A stretch of DNA of 64,000 bases, from NCBI GenBank assembly GCA_947625135.1, contig CANQNE010000007.1, positions 1 through 64,000 of the forward strand. Direction: 5' to 3'. The first letter of the stretch is position 1. Each line of letters starts with the position of its first letter. Of this stretch, positions 35,155 to 43,373 are shown piece after piece. Origin of the DNA: an uncultured Lachnospiraceae bacterium (GTDB taxonomy: Bacteria > Bacillota > Clostridia > Lachnospirales > Lachnospiraceae). The position numbers were made by a program, and so were the translations under genes. The notes beneath the pieces are model-generated. The model made no database searches, was not told where the DNA came from, and was given only the letters and a program-made list of their open reading frames with translations.

Positions 35155-35850
35155 ATGAAACGGGTATTGCTGAAGCTGAGCGGAGAGGCGCTTGGGGGAG
35201 AGAAAAAGACAGGCTTTGACGAGGCCACGGTGCTGGCTGTGGCAAAGCAGGTCAAGCAGCTGACGGACGACGGGATTCAGATGAGCGTGGTCATTGGCGG
35301 AGGAAATTTCTGGCGCGGCCGCTCAAGCGAGACCATTGACCGGACAAAAGCGGATCAGATCGGTATGCTGGCCACGGTGATGAACTGCATCTATGTGTCG
35401 GAAATATTCCGGTATGTGGGCATGAAAACGCAGATCCTGACGCCTTTTGAGTGCGGTTCCTTTACAAAACTGTTTTCCAAGGACCGGGCGCTGAAATATC
35501 TCAACAAAGGCATTGTTACCTTTTTCGCAGGGGGAACGGGTCATCCTTATTTTTCCACAGATACGGCCACGGTGCTGCGGGCGGTAGAGATCGAAGCGGA
35601 TGTGATCCTGTTGGCCAAGGCGGTTGACGGCGTGTATGACAGTGATCCCAAGGACAATCCCGACGCCGTAAAATATCACGAGATCTCGATTTCAGAGGTG
35701 CTTGACAAAAAGCTGCAGGTGATCGATCTGGCAGCAACTATCCTCTGTATGGAGAACAAGATGCCCATGATGGTGTTCGGGCTGAATGAGGAAAACAGTA
35801 TCGTAAATGCCGTGAAGGGCAGCTTTACCGGCACAAAGGTTACCGTATAA
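35155..35850 (+). CDS. pyrH: UMP kinase
   Basis: PyrH phosphorylates UMP to UDP for RNA and envelope precursors and is normally feedback-inhibited by UTP. The 231-residue protein opens with MKRVLLKLSGEALGG and carries VVIGGGNFWRGR near residue 45, an IGMLATVMN stretch and TGHPYFSTDTATVLRA near 130. ATG 35155 has GGAGA five bases upstream; ATG 35143 (MENQMKR) is possible. It precedes frr by 38 bp, the standard pairing in bacteria. The usual rpsB-tsf partners upstream are missing here and replaced by the deacetylase gene. Confidence 0.97.
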   Translation: MKRVLLKLSGEALGGEKKTGFDEATVLAVAKQVKQLTDDGIQMSVVIGGGNFWRGRSSETIDRTKADQIGMLATVMNCIYVSEIFRYVGMKTQILTPFECGSFTKLFSKDRALKYLNKGIVTFFAGGTGHPYFSTDTATVLRAVEIEADVILLAKAVDGVYDSDPKDNPDAVKYHEISISEVLDKKLQVIDLAATILCMENKMPMMVFGLNEENSIVNAVKGSFTGTKVTV

Positions 35851-35888
35851 CGGAATGATAATAAAAGGGAAAACAGGAGGGGAAACAA

Positions 35889-36443
35889 ATGGATGAGAGA
35901 TTGCAGCAGTATGAAGACAAGATGAAAAAATCATTTGCAAATCTGGAATCGGAGCTGATGACCATACGTGCGGGACGTGCCAATCCTCATGTGCTGGATC
36001 GTGTCCGGGTCAATTATTACGGCACGCCTACACCGATTCAGCAGGTGGCAAACATCACCATACCGGAGGCGAGGATGATGCAGATCCAGCCATGGGAAGC
36101 GAATATGGTGAAGGAGATCGAAAAGGCAATTCTGGCATCCGATGTAGGTATTACCCCTACCAATGACGGAAAGCTGATCCGTCTGGTGTTCCCGGAGCTG
36201 ACAGAGGAGCGCAGAAAAGATCTGGTAAAAGATGTCAGGAAAAAAGGCGAAAATGCAAAGGTAGCCGTTCGTAATATCAGAAGAGATGCCAACGATGCAC
36301 TGAAAAAGCTCAGTAAGAGCTCCGAAATATCCGAAGATCAGATCAAGGATATGGAGGAAAGCGTGCAGAAGATGACAGATAAATTTGTCAAAGAAATCGA
36401 CAAAGCAGTCGAGGTAAAGGCAAAGGAAATTTTAACTGTTTAA
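35889..36443 (+). CDS. frr: Ribosome recycling factor
   Basis: RRF splits post-termination ribosomes together with EF-G. The 184-residue length is standard. The family signature is visible in IRAGRANPHVLDRVRVNYYG near residue 28 and PLTEERR-like PELTEERRKDLVKDVRKKGE near 100. The remainder is the long three-helix bundle. ATG 35889 follows AGGAGGGGAAACAA. A terminator-like hairpin lies in the 123-bp gap before uppS, so pyrH-frr may end as its own unit. Confidence 0.98.
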   Translation: MDERLQQYEDKMKKSFANLESELMTIRAGRANPHVLDRVRVNYYGTPTPIQQVANITIPEARMMQIQPWEANMVKEIEKAILASDVGITPTNDGKLIRLVFPELTEERRKDLVKDVRKKGENAKVAVRNIRRDANDALKKLSKSSEISEDQIKDMEESVQKMTDKFVKEIDKAVEVKAKEILTV

Positions 36444-36456
36444 GAGATCAAACAGG

Positions 36457-36504
36457 CTGTTTTATTGCCGGAGAGGCATGTCCGGTGATAAAACAGCTGT
36501 TTTT
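36457..36504 (+). terminator. Terminator after frr
   Basis: CTGTTTTAT-TGCCGG and CCGGTG-ATAAAACAG pair around a ten-base loop, followed by CTGTTTTT. It is a long imperfect stem ending in a T-run. Confidence 0.8.
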
Positions 36505-36566
36505 CGTATGTTAAAAAAGAAACAAACCACAAAATGAACATATTTTTTTCGTAAAATGGAGGCGTT

Positions 36567-37280
36567 ATGAACATTCCAAGGCATGTGGCGATCATACTGG
36601 ACGGCAACGGAAGATGGGCAAAAAGCAAAGGGATGCCGAGAAATTACGGGCACGTGCAGGGCGCGAAAAATATCGAAAACATTTTGTCGGCGGCCCATGA
36701 TATGGGAATCCGGTACGTGACGATGTACGCTTTCTCCACGGAGAACTGGAACCGCCCCAAAGACGAGGTGGACGCGCTGATGAGCCTGCTGCACAGCTAT
36801 ATGAAAACCTGTCTGCGTACCGCCAAAAAGAACAATATGAAATGTCGTGTCATCGGGGATCTGACAAGGCTGGACGAGGGAACCCAGAAGCGGATCCGCC
36901 AGCTGGAGGAAGCCTCCAGAGATTACGACGGGCTGAATTTTACCATCGCCATCAATTACGGCAGCAGAGATGAGATCGTCCGGGCCGTGCGGCAGATGAT
37001 CGGGGACGGAAGAAAGCCGGAGGAGATCACGGAAGAGCTGATAAGCGCTTATCTGGATACGAAAGAGCTGCCGGATCCGGATCTTCTGATCCGCACCAGC
37101 GGAGAGATGCGGCTGTCCAACTATCTTTTGTGGCAGCTGGCCTACACGGAGTTTTATTTTACAGATATTCCATGGCCCGCCTTTTCCAGCAGGGATCTGG
37201 AAGACGCGGTAGCCTACTACAATCAGCGGGAACGCCGGTTCGGAGGCGTCCAAAAAAGCGAGGAGGATACAAATGTTTAA
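36567..37280 (+). CDS. uppS: Isoprenyl transferase (undecaprenyl diphosphate synthase)
   Basis: UppS builds the C55 lipid carrier for cell-wall synthesis from FPP and IPP. The 237-residue protein shows HVAIILDGNGRWAK near residue 6 with the catalytic Asp, RNYGH near 29, TMYAFSTENW near 60 and the late DLLIRTSGEMRLSNYLLWQ. ATG 36567 follows AATGGAGGCGTT. Its stop overlaps the cdsA start by eight bases. Confidence 0.98.
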   Translation: MNIPRHVAIILDGNGRWAKSKGMPRNYGHVQGAKNIENILSAAHDMGIRYVTMYAFSTENWNRPKDEVDALMSLLHSYMKTCLRTAKKNNMKCRVIGDLTRLDEGTQKRIRQLEEASRDYDGLNFTIAINYGSRDEIVRAVRQMIGDGRKPEEITEELISAYLDTKELPDPDLLIRTSGEMRLSNYLLWQLAYTEFYFTDIPWPAFSSRDLEDAVAYYNQRERRFGGVQKSEEDTNV

Positions 37281-38130
37281 GACCAGACTGATCAGCGGGA
37301 TTTTTTTGGTGCTGGCAGCCTTTTTAACGATTTATGCCGGCCGCGACATTCTGCTTGTGACACTTTTGGGCGTATCGGTCATTGGTATGGGAGAGCTGTA
37401 CAAAACAGAAAAGATGACTTTTACGGCGCCGGCGGTGATCGGCTATCTTGCGGCTGCAGGCTATGCCCTCCTGCTCCGGCTGCTTTCGGAAGGCACTCTC
37501 TCCGGCGAAGCCAATGCTTTGCGGCTTCAGGGAGCGGAATGGCTGTGGATGTATGGGATGCTGCTTTTGATTTTGCTTTTGGGCTGTTACGTATTTACGT
37601 TCCCAAAATACAAAGCAAAGCAGATCATGATGGCTTTTTTCGGCTTTTTCTATGTGGCCGTAATGCTGTTTTTTATTTATCGGACCAGAATGTTGGAAAA
37701 CGGACAGTATCTGGTATGGCTGATCTTTTTGTCCAGCTGGGGGTATGATACCTGCGCCTATTGTGTGGGAATGATCACCGCAAAGACCGTGGGCAATCAC
37801 AAGATGACCCCGAAGCTGAGCCCGAAGAAATCCATTGAGGGCGCCGTGGGCGGACTGATCGGGGCAATGCTGCTGGGGGCTGTTTATGCCGCAGCGGCCA
37901 CCGCGCTGTCCGGTACGGCGCATCCGAAGCTGGAATATGCCGTTATATGCGGCGTGGGCGCAGTGATCGCCCAGATCGGGGATCTGGCGGCGTCTGCTGT
38001 CAAGAGAGATTATGAAATGAAGGATTATGGGCATATCATTCCGGGACACGGCGGCGTGTTGGACCGGTTTGACAGCGTGATCTTTACGGCGCCCATGATC
38101 TATTATCTGTCGGTTTTGCTCCTCGGGTAG
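37273..38130 (+). CDS. cdsA: Phosphatidate cytidylyltransferase
   Basis: CdsA makes CDP-diacylglycerol, the precursor of phospholipids. The 285-residue membrane protein has about seven or eight hydrophobic helices. The family signature, rich in Ser-Pro-Lys-Lys, appears as KMTPKLSPKKSIEGAVGG near residue 180, followed by QIGDLAASAVKRDYEMKDYG and the closing IPGHGGVLDRFDS. It starts within the end of uppS, so the two are translationally coupled, and lies 94 bp before dxr. Confidence 0.97.
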   Translation: MFKTRLISGIFLVLAAFLTIYAGRDILLVTLLGVSVIGMGELYKTEKMTFTAPAVIGYLAAAGYALLLRLLSEGTLSGEANALRLQGAEWLWMYGMLLLILLLGCYVFTFPKYKAKQIMMAFFGFFYVAVMLFFIYRTRMLENGQYLVWLIFLSSWGYDTCAYCVGMITAKTVGNHKMTPKLSPKKSIEGAVGGLIGAMLLGAVYAAAATALSGTAHPKLEYAVICGVGAVIAQIGDLAASAVKRDYEMKDYGHIIPGHGGVLDRFDSVIFTAPMIYYLSVLLLG

Positions 38131-38224
38131 CCGGGAGAGCCATGGAAAACCGGGATCTGCGGGAGAATGCGCCCGATTCTGCCGGCGCCCTCCTTGCGTG
38201 AGAACAAATCAGAATGGAGATTCT

Positions 38225-39376
38225 ATGAAAAAAATTGCCATATTGGGTTCCACCGGCTCCATCGGTACACAGACGCTGGAGATCGTGCGGGAACAGAAGG
38301 ATATTCAGGTGCTCGGCATCTCCGCCGGCTCCAATATTGATCTGCTTGAGCGCCAGATCCGGGAGTTTTCTCCCCGGCTGGCAGTGGTATGGGAAAAAGA
38401 AAAGGCGAAGGAGCTGGCCGTGAGGACGGCGGATCTGCCGGTAAAGATCCTTGACGGCATGGACGGGCTTCTGGCGCTGGTGAATATACCGGAGGTGGAG
38501 ACCGTAGTGACGGCCGTGGTGGGCATGATCGGCGTTGTGCCGACGCTGGCGGCCATACAGGCGGGAAAGAACATCGCCCTCGCAAACAAAGAGACGCTGG
38601 TGACGGCGGGACAGATCATTATGCCCGCGGCAAAAGAGAAGGGTGTGTCTATCCTGCCGGTGGACAGCGAACACAGCGCCATCTTTCAGTCCATGAACGG
38701 AGAGGACAAAAGGACGGTCAGCAGGATTTTGCTCACTGCTTCCGGGGGGCCTTTCCGGGGATGGAAGAAGGAGCAGCTGGCCAATGTAAGGCCGGAGGAT
38801 GCGCTGAAGCATCCAAACTGGACCATGGGCAGTAAGATCACCATTGATTCCGCCACGATGGTAAACAAAGGTCTGGAGCTGATGGAGGCACGATGGCTGT
38901 TTGATGTGGAGCCGGATCAGATCCGGATCTTAGTCCATCCCCAGAGCATCGTTCATTCCATGGTGGAATATCAGGACGGCGCGGTGATCGCCCAGCTGGG
39001 CGTGCCGGATATGAAGCTGCCCATCCAGTATGCCCTGTATTATCCCGAAAGACGGTACAGGGATGGCCAGCGGGTGGATTTTGCGTCTGTGGGCAGCCTG
39101 ACCTTTGAAAAGCCGGATCTGGAAACGTTTACGGGCCTTGCCCTTGCCCTGCGGGCAGCAAAGGAGGGTGGCGTTCTGCCGGTGGTCTACAATGCGGCAA
39201 ACGAGTATCTGGTGGCCCGGTTTCTGAGAAGAGAGATCGGTTTTTTGGACATCCCGTTTTACATCGGAGAGGCGATGGAACAGCTTGGGCGGATCAAGGA
39301 GCCTACATTAGAAGAAATTCTGTATACAGAAAAAGAAACATACACATATTTAGAGAAGCGGCTGAACAGATCTTAA
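38225..39376 (+). CDS. dxr: 1-deoxy-D-xylulose 5-phosphate reductoisomerase
   Basis: Dxr converts DXP to methylerythritol phosphate, the committed step of the non-mevalonate isoprenoid pathway. The 383-residue protein starts with the NADPH-binding LGSTGSIGTQTLEI and has ANKETLVTAG near residue 122, PVDSEHSAIFQ near 150, ASGGPFRG near 180 and a metal and substrate site around TIDSATMVNKGLE. ATG 38225 lies seven bases after an AATGGAGA site. With uppS and ispG nearby, the window holds several isoprenoid genes in one block. Confidence 0.98.
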   Translation: MKKIAILGSTGSIGTQTLEIVREQKDIQVLGISAGSNIDLLERQIREFSPRLAVVWEKEKAKELAVRTADLPVKILDGMDGLLALVNIPEVETVVTAVVGMIGVVPTLAAIQAGKNIALANKETLVTAGQIIMPAAKEKGVSILPVDSEHSAIFQSMNGEDKRTVSRILLTASGGPFRGWKKEQLANVRPEDALKHPNWTMGSKITIDSATMVNKGLELMEARWLFDVEPDQIRILVHPQSIVHSMVEYQDGAVIAQLGVPDMKLPIQYALYYPERRYRDGQRVDFASVGSLTFEKPDLETFTGLALALRAAKEGGVLPVVYNAANEYLVARFLRREIGFLDIPFYIGEAMEQLGRIKEPTLEEILYTEKETYTYLEKRLNRS

Positions 39377-39392
39377 GAAAGCAGGTGGTGCA

Positions 39393-40688
39393 TTGAAAAT
39401 ACTCATTGCGATTATCATCTTCAGTCTGATTATTATCATTCATGAAATGGGCCATTTTCTGGTGGCAAAGCTGAATCATATTCGAGTTTATGAGTTTTCA
39501 CTGGGATTGGGGCCGACGCTGATCGGCTTTACAAAAGGAGAGACCAAATATTCTCTCAAGCTCCTTCCCTTCGGGGGCGCCTGTATGATGGGGGAGGACG
39601 ACGAGTTTGACACGGCCGATGAAAGGGCGTTTAACAACAAGTCCGTATGGGCGAGAATGGCAGTGGTTTTTGCCGGCCCCTTATTTAATTTTATTCTTGC
39701 CTTTCTCCTTTCCCTGTTCGTGGTGGGAATGGCCGGTTACGATCTGCCGGAGGTGCTGCGGGTAGAGGAAGATTCTCCTGCGGCGGAGGCTGGCCTGAAG
39801 GCCGGGGACATGATCACTTCCGTAAACGGACACGGCGTTTCCCTTTCCAGGGAGGTTTCGCTGGAAACGCTGCTCCATCCGGAACGGGAGCTGGAGGTTA
39901 CCTACCGGCGGGCGGAAGACGGCGGTGAAAGTACAGGGATCGCCACCATCGTTCCGGAATGGGTGGAATCCTACAAGATCGGTATTTATGTGGGAGAAGG
40001 CCAGCAGGAGGCCACTGTTACCGGGCTGACGGAGGAAGGCCCCGCGAAAGAGGCCGGTCTGCTGGAAGGCGACAAAATAACAGAAGTGAACGGCGTATCG
40101 GTGACTTCCTCAAAGGAGCTCGTCCAAAATATCGGAGAGAGCAAAGACGCCCATATCAGCCTTGTGGTCCTCCGTGACGGGGAAGAAATGAAATTTGAGA
40201 TGACCGCAGACAAAACATCCTCTTACTATAACGGCATGTATCTGGATTCAAATTATCGTTCCAGAGAGGGCGTTCTGTCTGTGATAAAATACAGCTTTCT
40301 GGAGGTAAAATATTGGATCTCCACGACATTTAAAACACTGGGGATGCTGTTTACCGGCGGAGTCAGCCTGAACGATCTTTCCGGCCCCGTGGGTATTGTG
40401 GACACCATCGGGCAGAGTTATGAAGAAAGCAGCCGTGTGGGACTGATGTCCGTTATCCTGACGATGATGAATCTGTCCATTCTGTTGTCCGCCAATCTGG
40501 GCGTGATGAATCTGCTGCCCATTCCGGCGCTGGACGGCGGCAGACTGTTGTTTTTCATTATCGAAGCGATCCGGGGCAAACGGATGAACCCGGAAAGAGA
40601 AGGTATGGCCCACATGATCGGATTTGTCTTGCTGATCGGGCTGATGCTTATCGTACTTGTCAATGATGTGAGAAAAATATTTTTTTAG
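39393..40688 (+). CDS. rseP: Site-2 protease, RseP family
   Basis: RseP cleaves transmembrane segments of anti-sigma factors and leftover signal peptides within the membrane. The 431-residue protein has HExxH at residues 17-21 (HEMGH) in the first helix, two PDZ domains (around residues 115-185, then 205-270) and the second zinc motif MNLLPIPALDGGRL near residue 370. It begins at TTG 39393, 16 bp after dxr, with AGGTGG upstream; no ATG fits. Two PDZ domains match the Escherichia coli form rather than the one-PDZ Bacillus form. Confidence 0.97.
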   Translation: MKILIAIIIFSLIIIIHEMGHFLVAKLNHIRVYEFSLGLGPTLIGFTKGETKYSLKLLPFGGACMMGEDDEFDTADERAFNNKSVWARMAVVFAGPLFNFILAFLLSLFVVGMAGYDLPEVLRVEEDSPAAEAGLKAGDMITSVNGHGVSLSREVSLETLLHPERELEVTYRRAEDGGESTGIATIVPEWVESYKIGIYVGEGQQEATVTGLTEEGPAKEAGLLEGDKITEVNGVSVTSSKELVQNIGESKDAHISLVVLRDGEEMKFEMTADKTSSYYNGMYLDSNYRSREGVLSVIKYSFLEVKYWISTTFKTLGMLFTGGVSLNDLSGPVGIVDTIGQSYEESSRVGLMSVILTMMNLSILLSANLGVMNLLPIPALDGGRLLFFIIEAIRGKRMNPEREGMAHMIGFVLLIGLMLIVLVNDVRKIFF

Positions 40689-40729
40689 GACGGCTAAGTG
40701 GTAACCACGTCTCCTGAATGGAGGAAAAG

Positions 40730-42256
40730 ATGAAAAATCTGAAAAACATGGGATTGATCGTATTGTCGCTGCTGATCCTTGCGTTGGCGGTGGGCGGCCT
40801 GTTTGCCTTTCGGCAGGTTTTCAAAAAAAGCGACGCGCAGGTGCCTACACCGGAGCCGGTAGCGGTAGAGACAAAAACCGAAGAGCCGAAAACAAACTTC
40901 TCGGAAGAACCCGCTCCCACTGCGGCAGCGCCGGGGGTCACGGAAAACCCGGAAGGAAAGGATCTCCGTGAAAAAGTGGAACGGGTCATGGCTTCTATGA
41001 GCCTGCAGGAAAAGATCGGGCAGATGTTTATCGTGGATTTTTCTCAGCTGGGCGGCAGCAGCAACACCTCGATCAATCAGAGGACAAAAGATCGGCTGAA
41101 TGTTTATCCGGTTGGGGGCATTTTGCTCAGCAGCAGGAATATAGTCTCCAATACCCAGGTGACTGCCTTTATACAGGAGCTGCAGAGAAATACGGCTACG
41201 CCCCTGTTCATCGCGGTAGAGGAGGAAGGCGGCGATCACACGGTACTGGGTTCCAATTCCAATATTGAAATTCCTCAGGTAAAAGGCGCCGCGGCGCTGG
41301 GCGAAGCGAAGGATCTGGAGGGAGCAAAAACGGCGGCGAGCCAGATCGGCACGGCGCTGAAGGAGATCGGCTTTAATTTCAATCTGGCGCCGGTGGCGGA
41401 TGTGATTACCGTGGAGGAAGGTGCTGTTTTACAGAACCGTTCCTTTGGAAGGGACGCGCGGTTTGTAAGTCAGATGGTAGAGGCGCAGGTTGCGGCCTAT
41501 CAGTCGGCAGGCATCAGCGCCTCCCTGAAATATTTTCCCGGATACGGCGGCGCTTCCCAGAGTACGCAGGAGGGATACGTGGAGACGCTCCGCACAAAGG
41601 AAGAAATGAGCGCCCAGGAGTGGCTGCCTTATATCACCGGGATCAAGGCGGGGGCGGACAGTATTATGATGTCCAATATAGCGGCGCCCAGCCTCACAGG
41701 CGGACGGACGCCCTGCTCTCTGTCAAAACGGGTGGTGACAGAGCTGCTCCGTGGAGAACTGGGATATAACGGGATGATACTTTCCGGCCCTCTGAATGAG
41801 ACTGCCATTACCAGATATTACAGCAGCAGCGAGGCTGTGCTGATGGCTATTGACGCAGGGGTGGATGTGATGTTTCTGCCGGCCAGTCTGGACGGTACAT
41901 ACGCGGCAATAGAATCTGCCGTGAAAAACGGTACAGTATCTATGGAACGCATTGATCAGTCCGTCAGCCGGATTCTGGCGGTTAAGATCGTAAGAGGACT
42001 GATCAACCCGGAGGATTACCCGGAGATCAAACCCACTCCCGATCCGGAAGAGCAGAACTGGTCCGGGGAAGACGAGCAGTCCGGGGAAAACTGGTCTGAA
42101 GGAGACTGGTCTGGGGAAGACGGATCCGAAGAAGACAGATCCGAAGAAGACAGATCCGAAGAAAACGGATCCGAAGAAAACGGATCCGAAGAAAACGGAT
42201 CTGAAGAAGAATCCGGAGAAAACCAGCCCGAAGAAAACGCCGGATCTTCTCAGTGA
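40730..42256 (+). CDS. GH3-like membrane-anchored protein lacking the catalytic residues
   Basis: The 508-residue protein has an N-terminal transmembrane helix (residues 8-28), a Pro/Thr/Glu-rich linker, a GH3 beta-N-acetylhexosaminidase-like barrel (residues 75-430) and an acidic repetitive tail. GH3 hexosaminidases read KHFPGHG, a D-S-H loop and an S-D-D-L nucleophile motif. Here these are KYFPGYG (from residue 267), a loop without the Asp/His pair, and SGPL with Gly353 in place of the nucleophile Asp. So it is probably not a hydrolase, and may bind peptidoglycan or regulate. ATG 40730 follows GGAGGAAAAG; ATG 40718 overlaps that site. It sits between rseP and ispG. The tail carries six 15-bp repeats. 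Confidence 0.85.
   Translation: MKNLKNMGLIVLSLLILALAVGGLFAFRQVFKKSDAQVPTPEPVAVETKTEEPKTNFSEEPAPTAAAPGVTENPEGKDLREKVERVMASMSLQEKIGQMFIVDFSQLGGSSNTSINQRTKDRLNVYPVGGILLSSRNIVSNTQVTAFIQELQRNTATPLFIAVEEEGGDHTVLGSNSNIEIPQVKGAAALGEAKDLEGAKTAASQIGTALKEIGFNFNLAPVADVITVEEGAVLQNRSFGRDARFVSQMVEAQVAAYQSAGISASLKYFPGYGGASQSTQEGYVETLRTKEEMSAQEWLPYITGIKAGADSIMMSNIAAPSLTGGRTPCSLSKRVVTELLRGELGYNGMILSGPLNETAITRYYSSSEAVLMAIDAGVDVMFLPASLDGTYAAIESAVKNGTVSMERIDQSVSRILAVKIVRGLINPEDYPEIKPTPDPEEQNWSGEDEQSGENWSEGDWSGEDGSEEDRSEEDRSEENGSEENGSEENGSEEESGENQPEENAGSSQ
42119..42208 (+). repeat. Six 15-bp in-frame tandem repeats
   Basis: Units of the type GACGGATCCGAAGAA, 15 bp each, run from 42119 to 42208 with one or two changes per unit. 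They encode D/N-G/R-S-E-E repeats in the acidic tail of the GH3-like protein. The repeat number is likely to vary between strains. Confidence 0.92.
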
Positions 42257-42295
42257 CGAACAAAACAGACGCGAATATCAGAAACGGAGCAAGCC

Positions 42296-43360
42296 ATGAG
42301 GGAACGGACGAAAAAAGTAAAAATCGGGAACCGGATGATCGGCGGCGGAGAGCCGGTACTCATCCAATCCATGACCAATACAAGGACAGAAGACGTGAAG
42401 GCTACCGTAGCCCAGATTCTGGCGCTGGAAGCGGCAGGATGCGAGATTATCCGGGCGGCAGTGCCTACGATGGAAGCGGCGGCCGCATTGAAGGAGATCA
42501 AAAAGCAGATTCATATCCCCCTTGTGGCGGATATTCATTTTGATTACCGGCTGGCCATCGCCGCCATGGAAAACGGCGCGGATAAGATCCGCATCAATCC
42601 CGGCAATATCGGAAGCACCGATCGGGTACGGGCGGTGACGAATGAGGCAAAGGCCCGGAACATTCCTATCCGGGTAGGAGTAAACAGCGGTTCGCTGGAA
42701 AAGAAATATCTGGAGCGGGACGGCGGCGTCACCCCTCAGGGACTGGCGGAGAGCGCGCTGGAAAAAACCGCGATGATCGAGGACATGGGTTATGACAATC
42801 TGGTGATCAGCATTAAGTCCTCCAATGTCCCGGTGTGCGTCAGGGCCCATGAACTCATTGCGCAGCGGACGGATCATCCCATCCATGTGGGCATTACCGA
42901 GGCGGGTACCCTTTACAGCGGCAGCATCAAGTCTGCGGTAGGTCTGGGCATACTCCTTTATCTGGGGATCGGCGATACGATACGGGTATCTCTTACGGGA
43001 GACCCGCTGGAGGAGATCCGAAGCGCCAGATTGATCCTGCGGACATTGGGCCTGCGAAAAGAAGGCGTGCAGGTGGTATCATGTCCTACCTGCGGGCGTA
43101 CCCGGATCGATCTGATCGGACTGGCAGGCAGTGCGGAGCAGCTGATTGCCCGGATGGAGCCCAAGCTGCCGCCTGATCTGAAGGTGGCGGTGATGGGATG
43201 CGCCGTGAATGGGCCGGGTGAGGCGAGAGAGGCTGATCTGGGCATTGCCGGCGGCGTCGGCGAAGGCCTGTTGTTCAAAAAAGGGCAGATTGTGCGGAAA
43301 GTGCCGGAGGAGCAGCTTCTGCAGGCATTGCAGGAGGAGCTGGAAGCCCTCTGTAGATAA
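42296..43360 (+). CDS. ispG: 4-hydroxy-3-methylbut-2-enyl diphosphate synthase (IspG/GcpE)
   Basis: IspG reduces the cyclic diphosphate MEcPP to HMBPP with a [4Fe-4S] cluster. The 354-residue, two-domain bacterial form starts with VLIQSMTNTRTEDV and has the cluster Cys residues in CPTCGRTR near residue 263 and GCAVNGPGEA near 300. ATG 42296 lies five bases after GGAGC. It precedes polC by 13 bp, as is common in Clostridia. Together with dxr it commits this strain to the non-mevalonate pathway. Confidence 0.98.
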   Translation: MRERTKKVKIGNRMIGGGEPVLIQSMTNTRTEDVKATVAQILALEAAGCEIIRAAVPTMEAAAALKEIKKQIHIPLVADIHFDYRLAIAAMENGADKIRINPGNIGSTDRVRAVTNEAKARNIPIRVGVNSGSLEKKYLERDGGVTPQGLAESALEKTAMIEDMGYDNLVISIKSSNVPVCVRAHELIAQRTDHPIHVGITEAGTLYSGSIKSAVGLGILLYLGIGDTIRVSLTGDPLEEIRSARLILRTLGLRKEGVQVVSCPTCGRTRIDLIGLAGSAEQLIARMEPKLPPDLKVAVMGCAVNGPGEAREADLGIAGGVGEGLLFKKGQIVRKVPEEQLLQALQEELEALCR

Positions 43361-43373
43361 AAAGGAGAGATAT

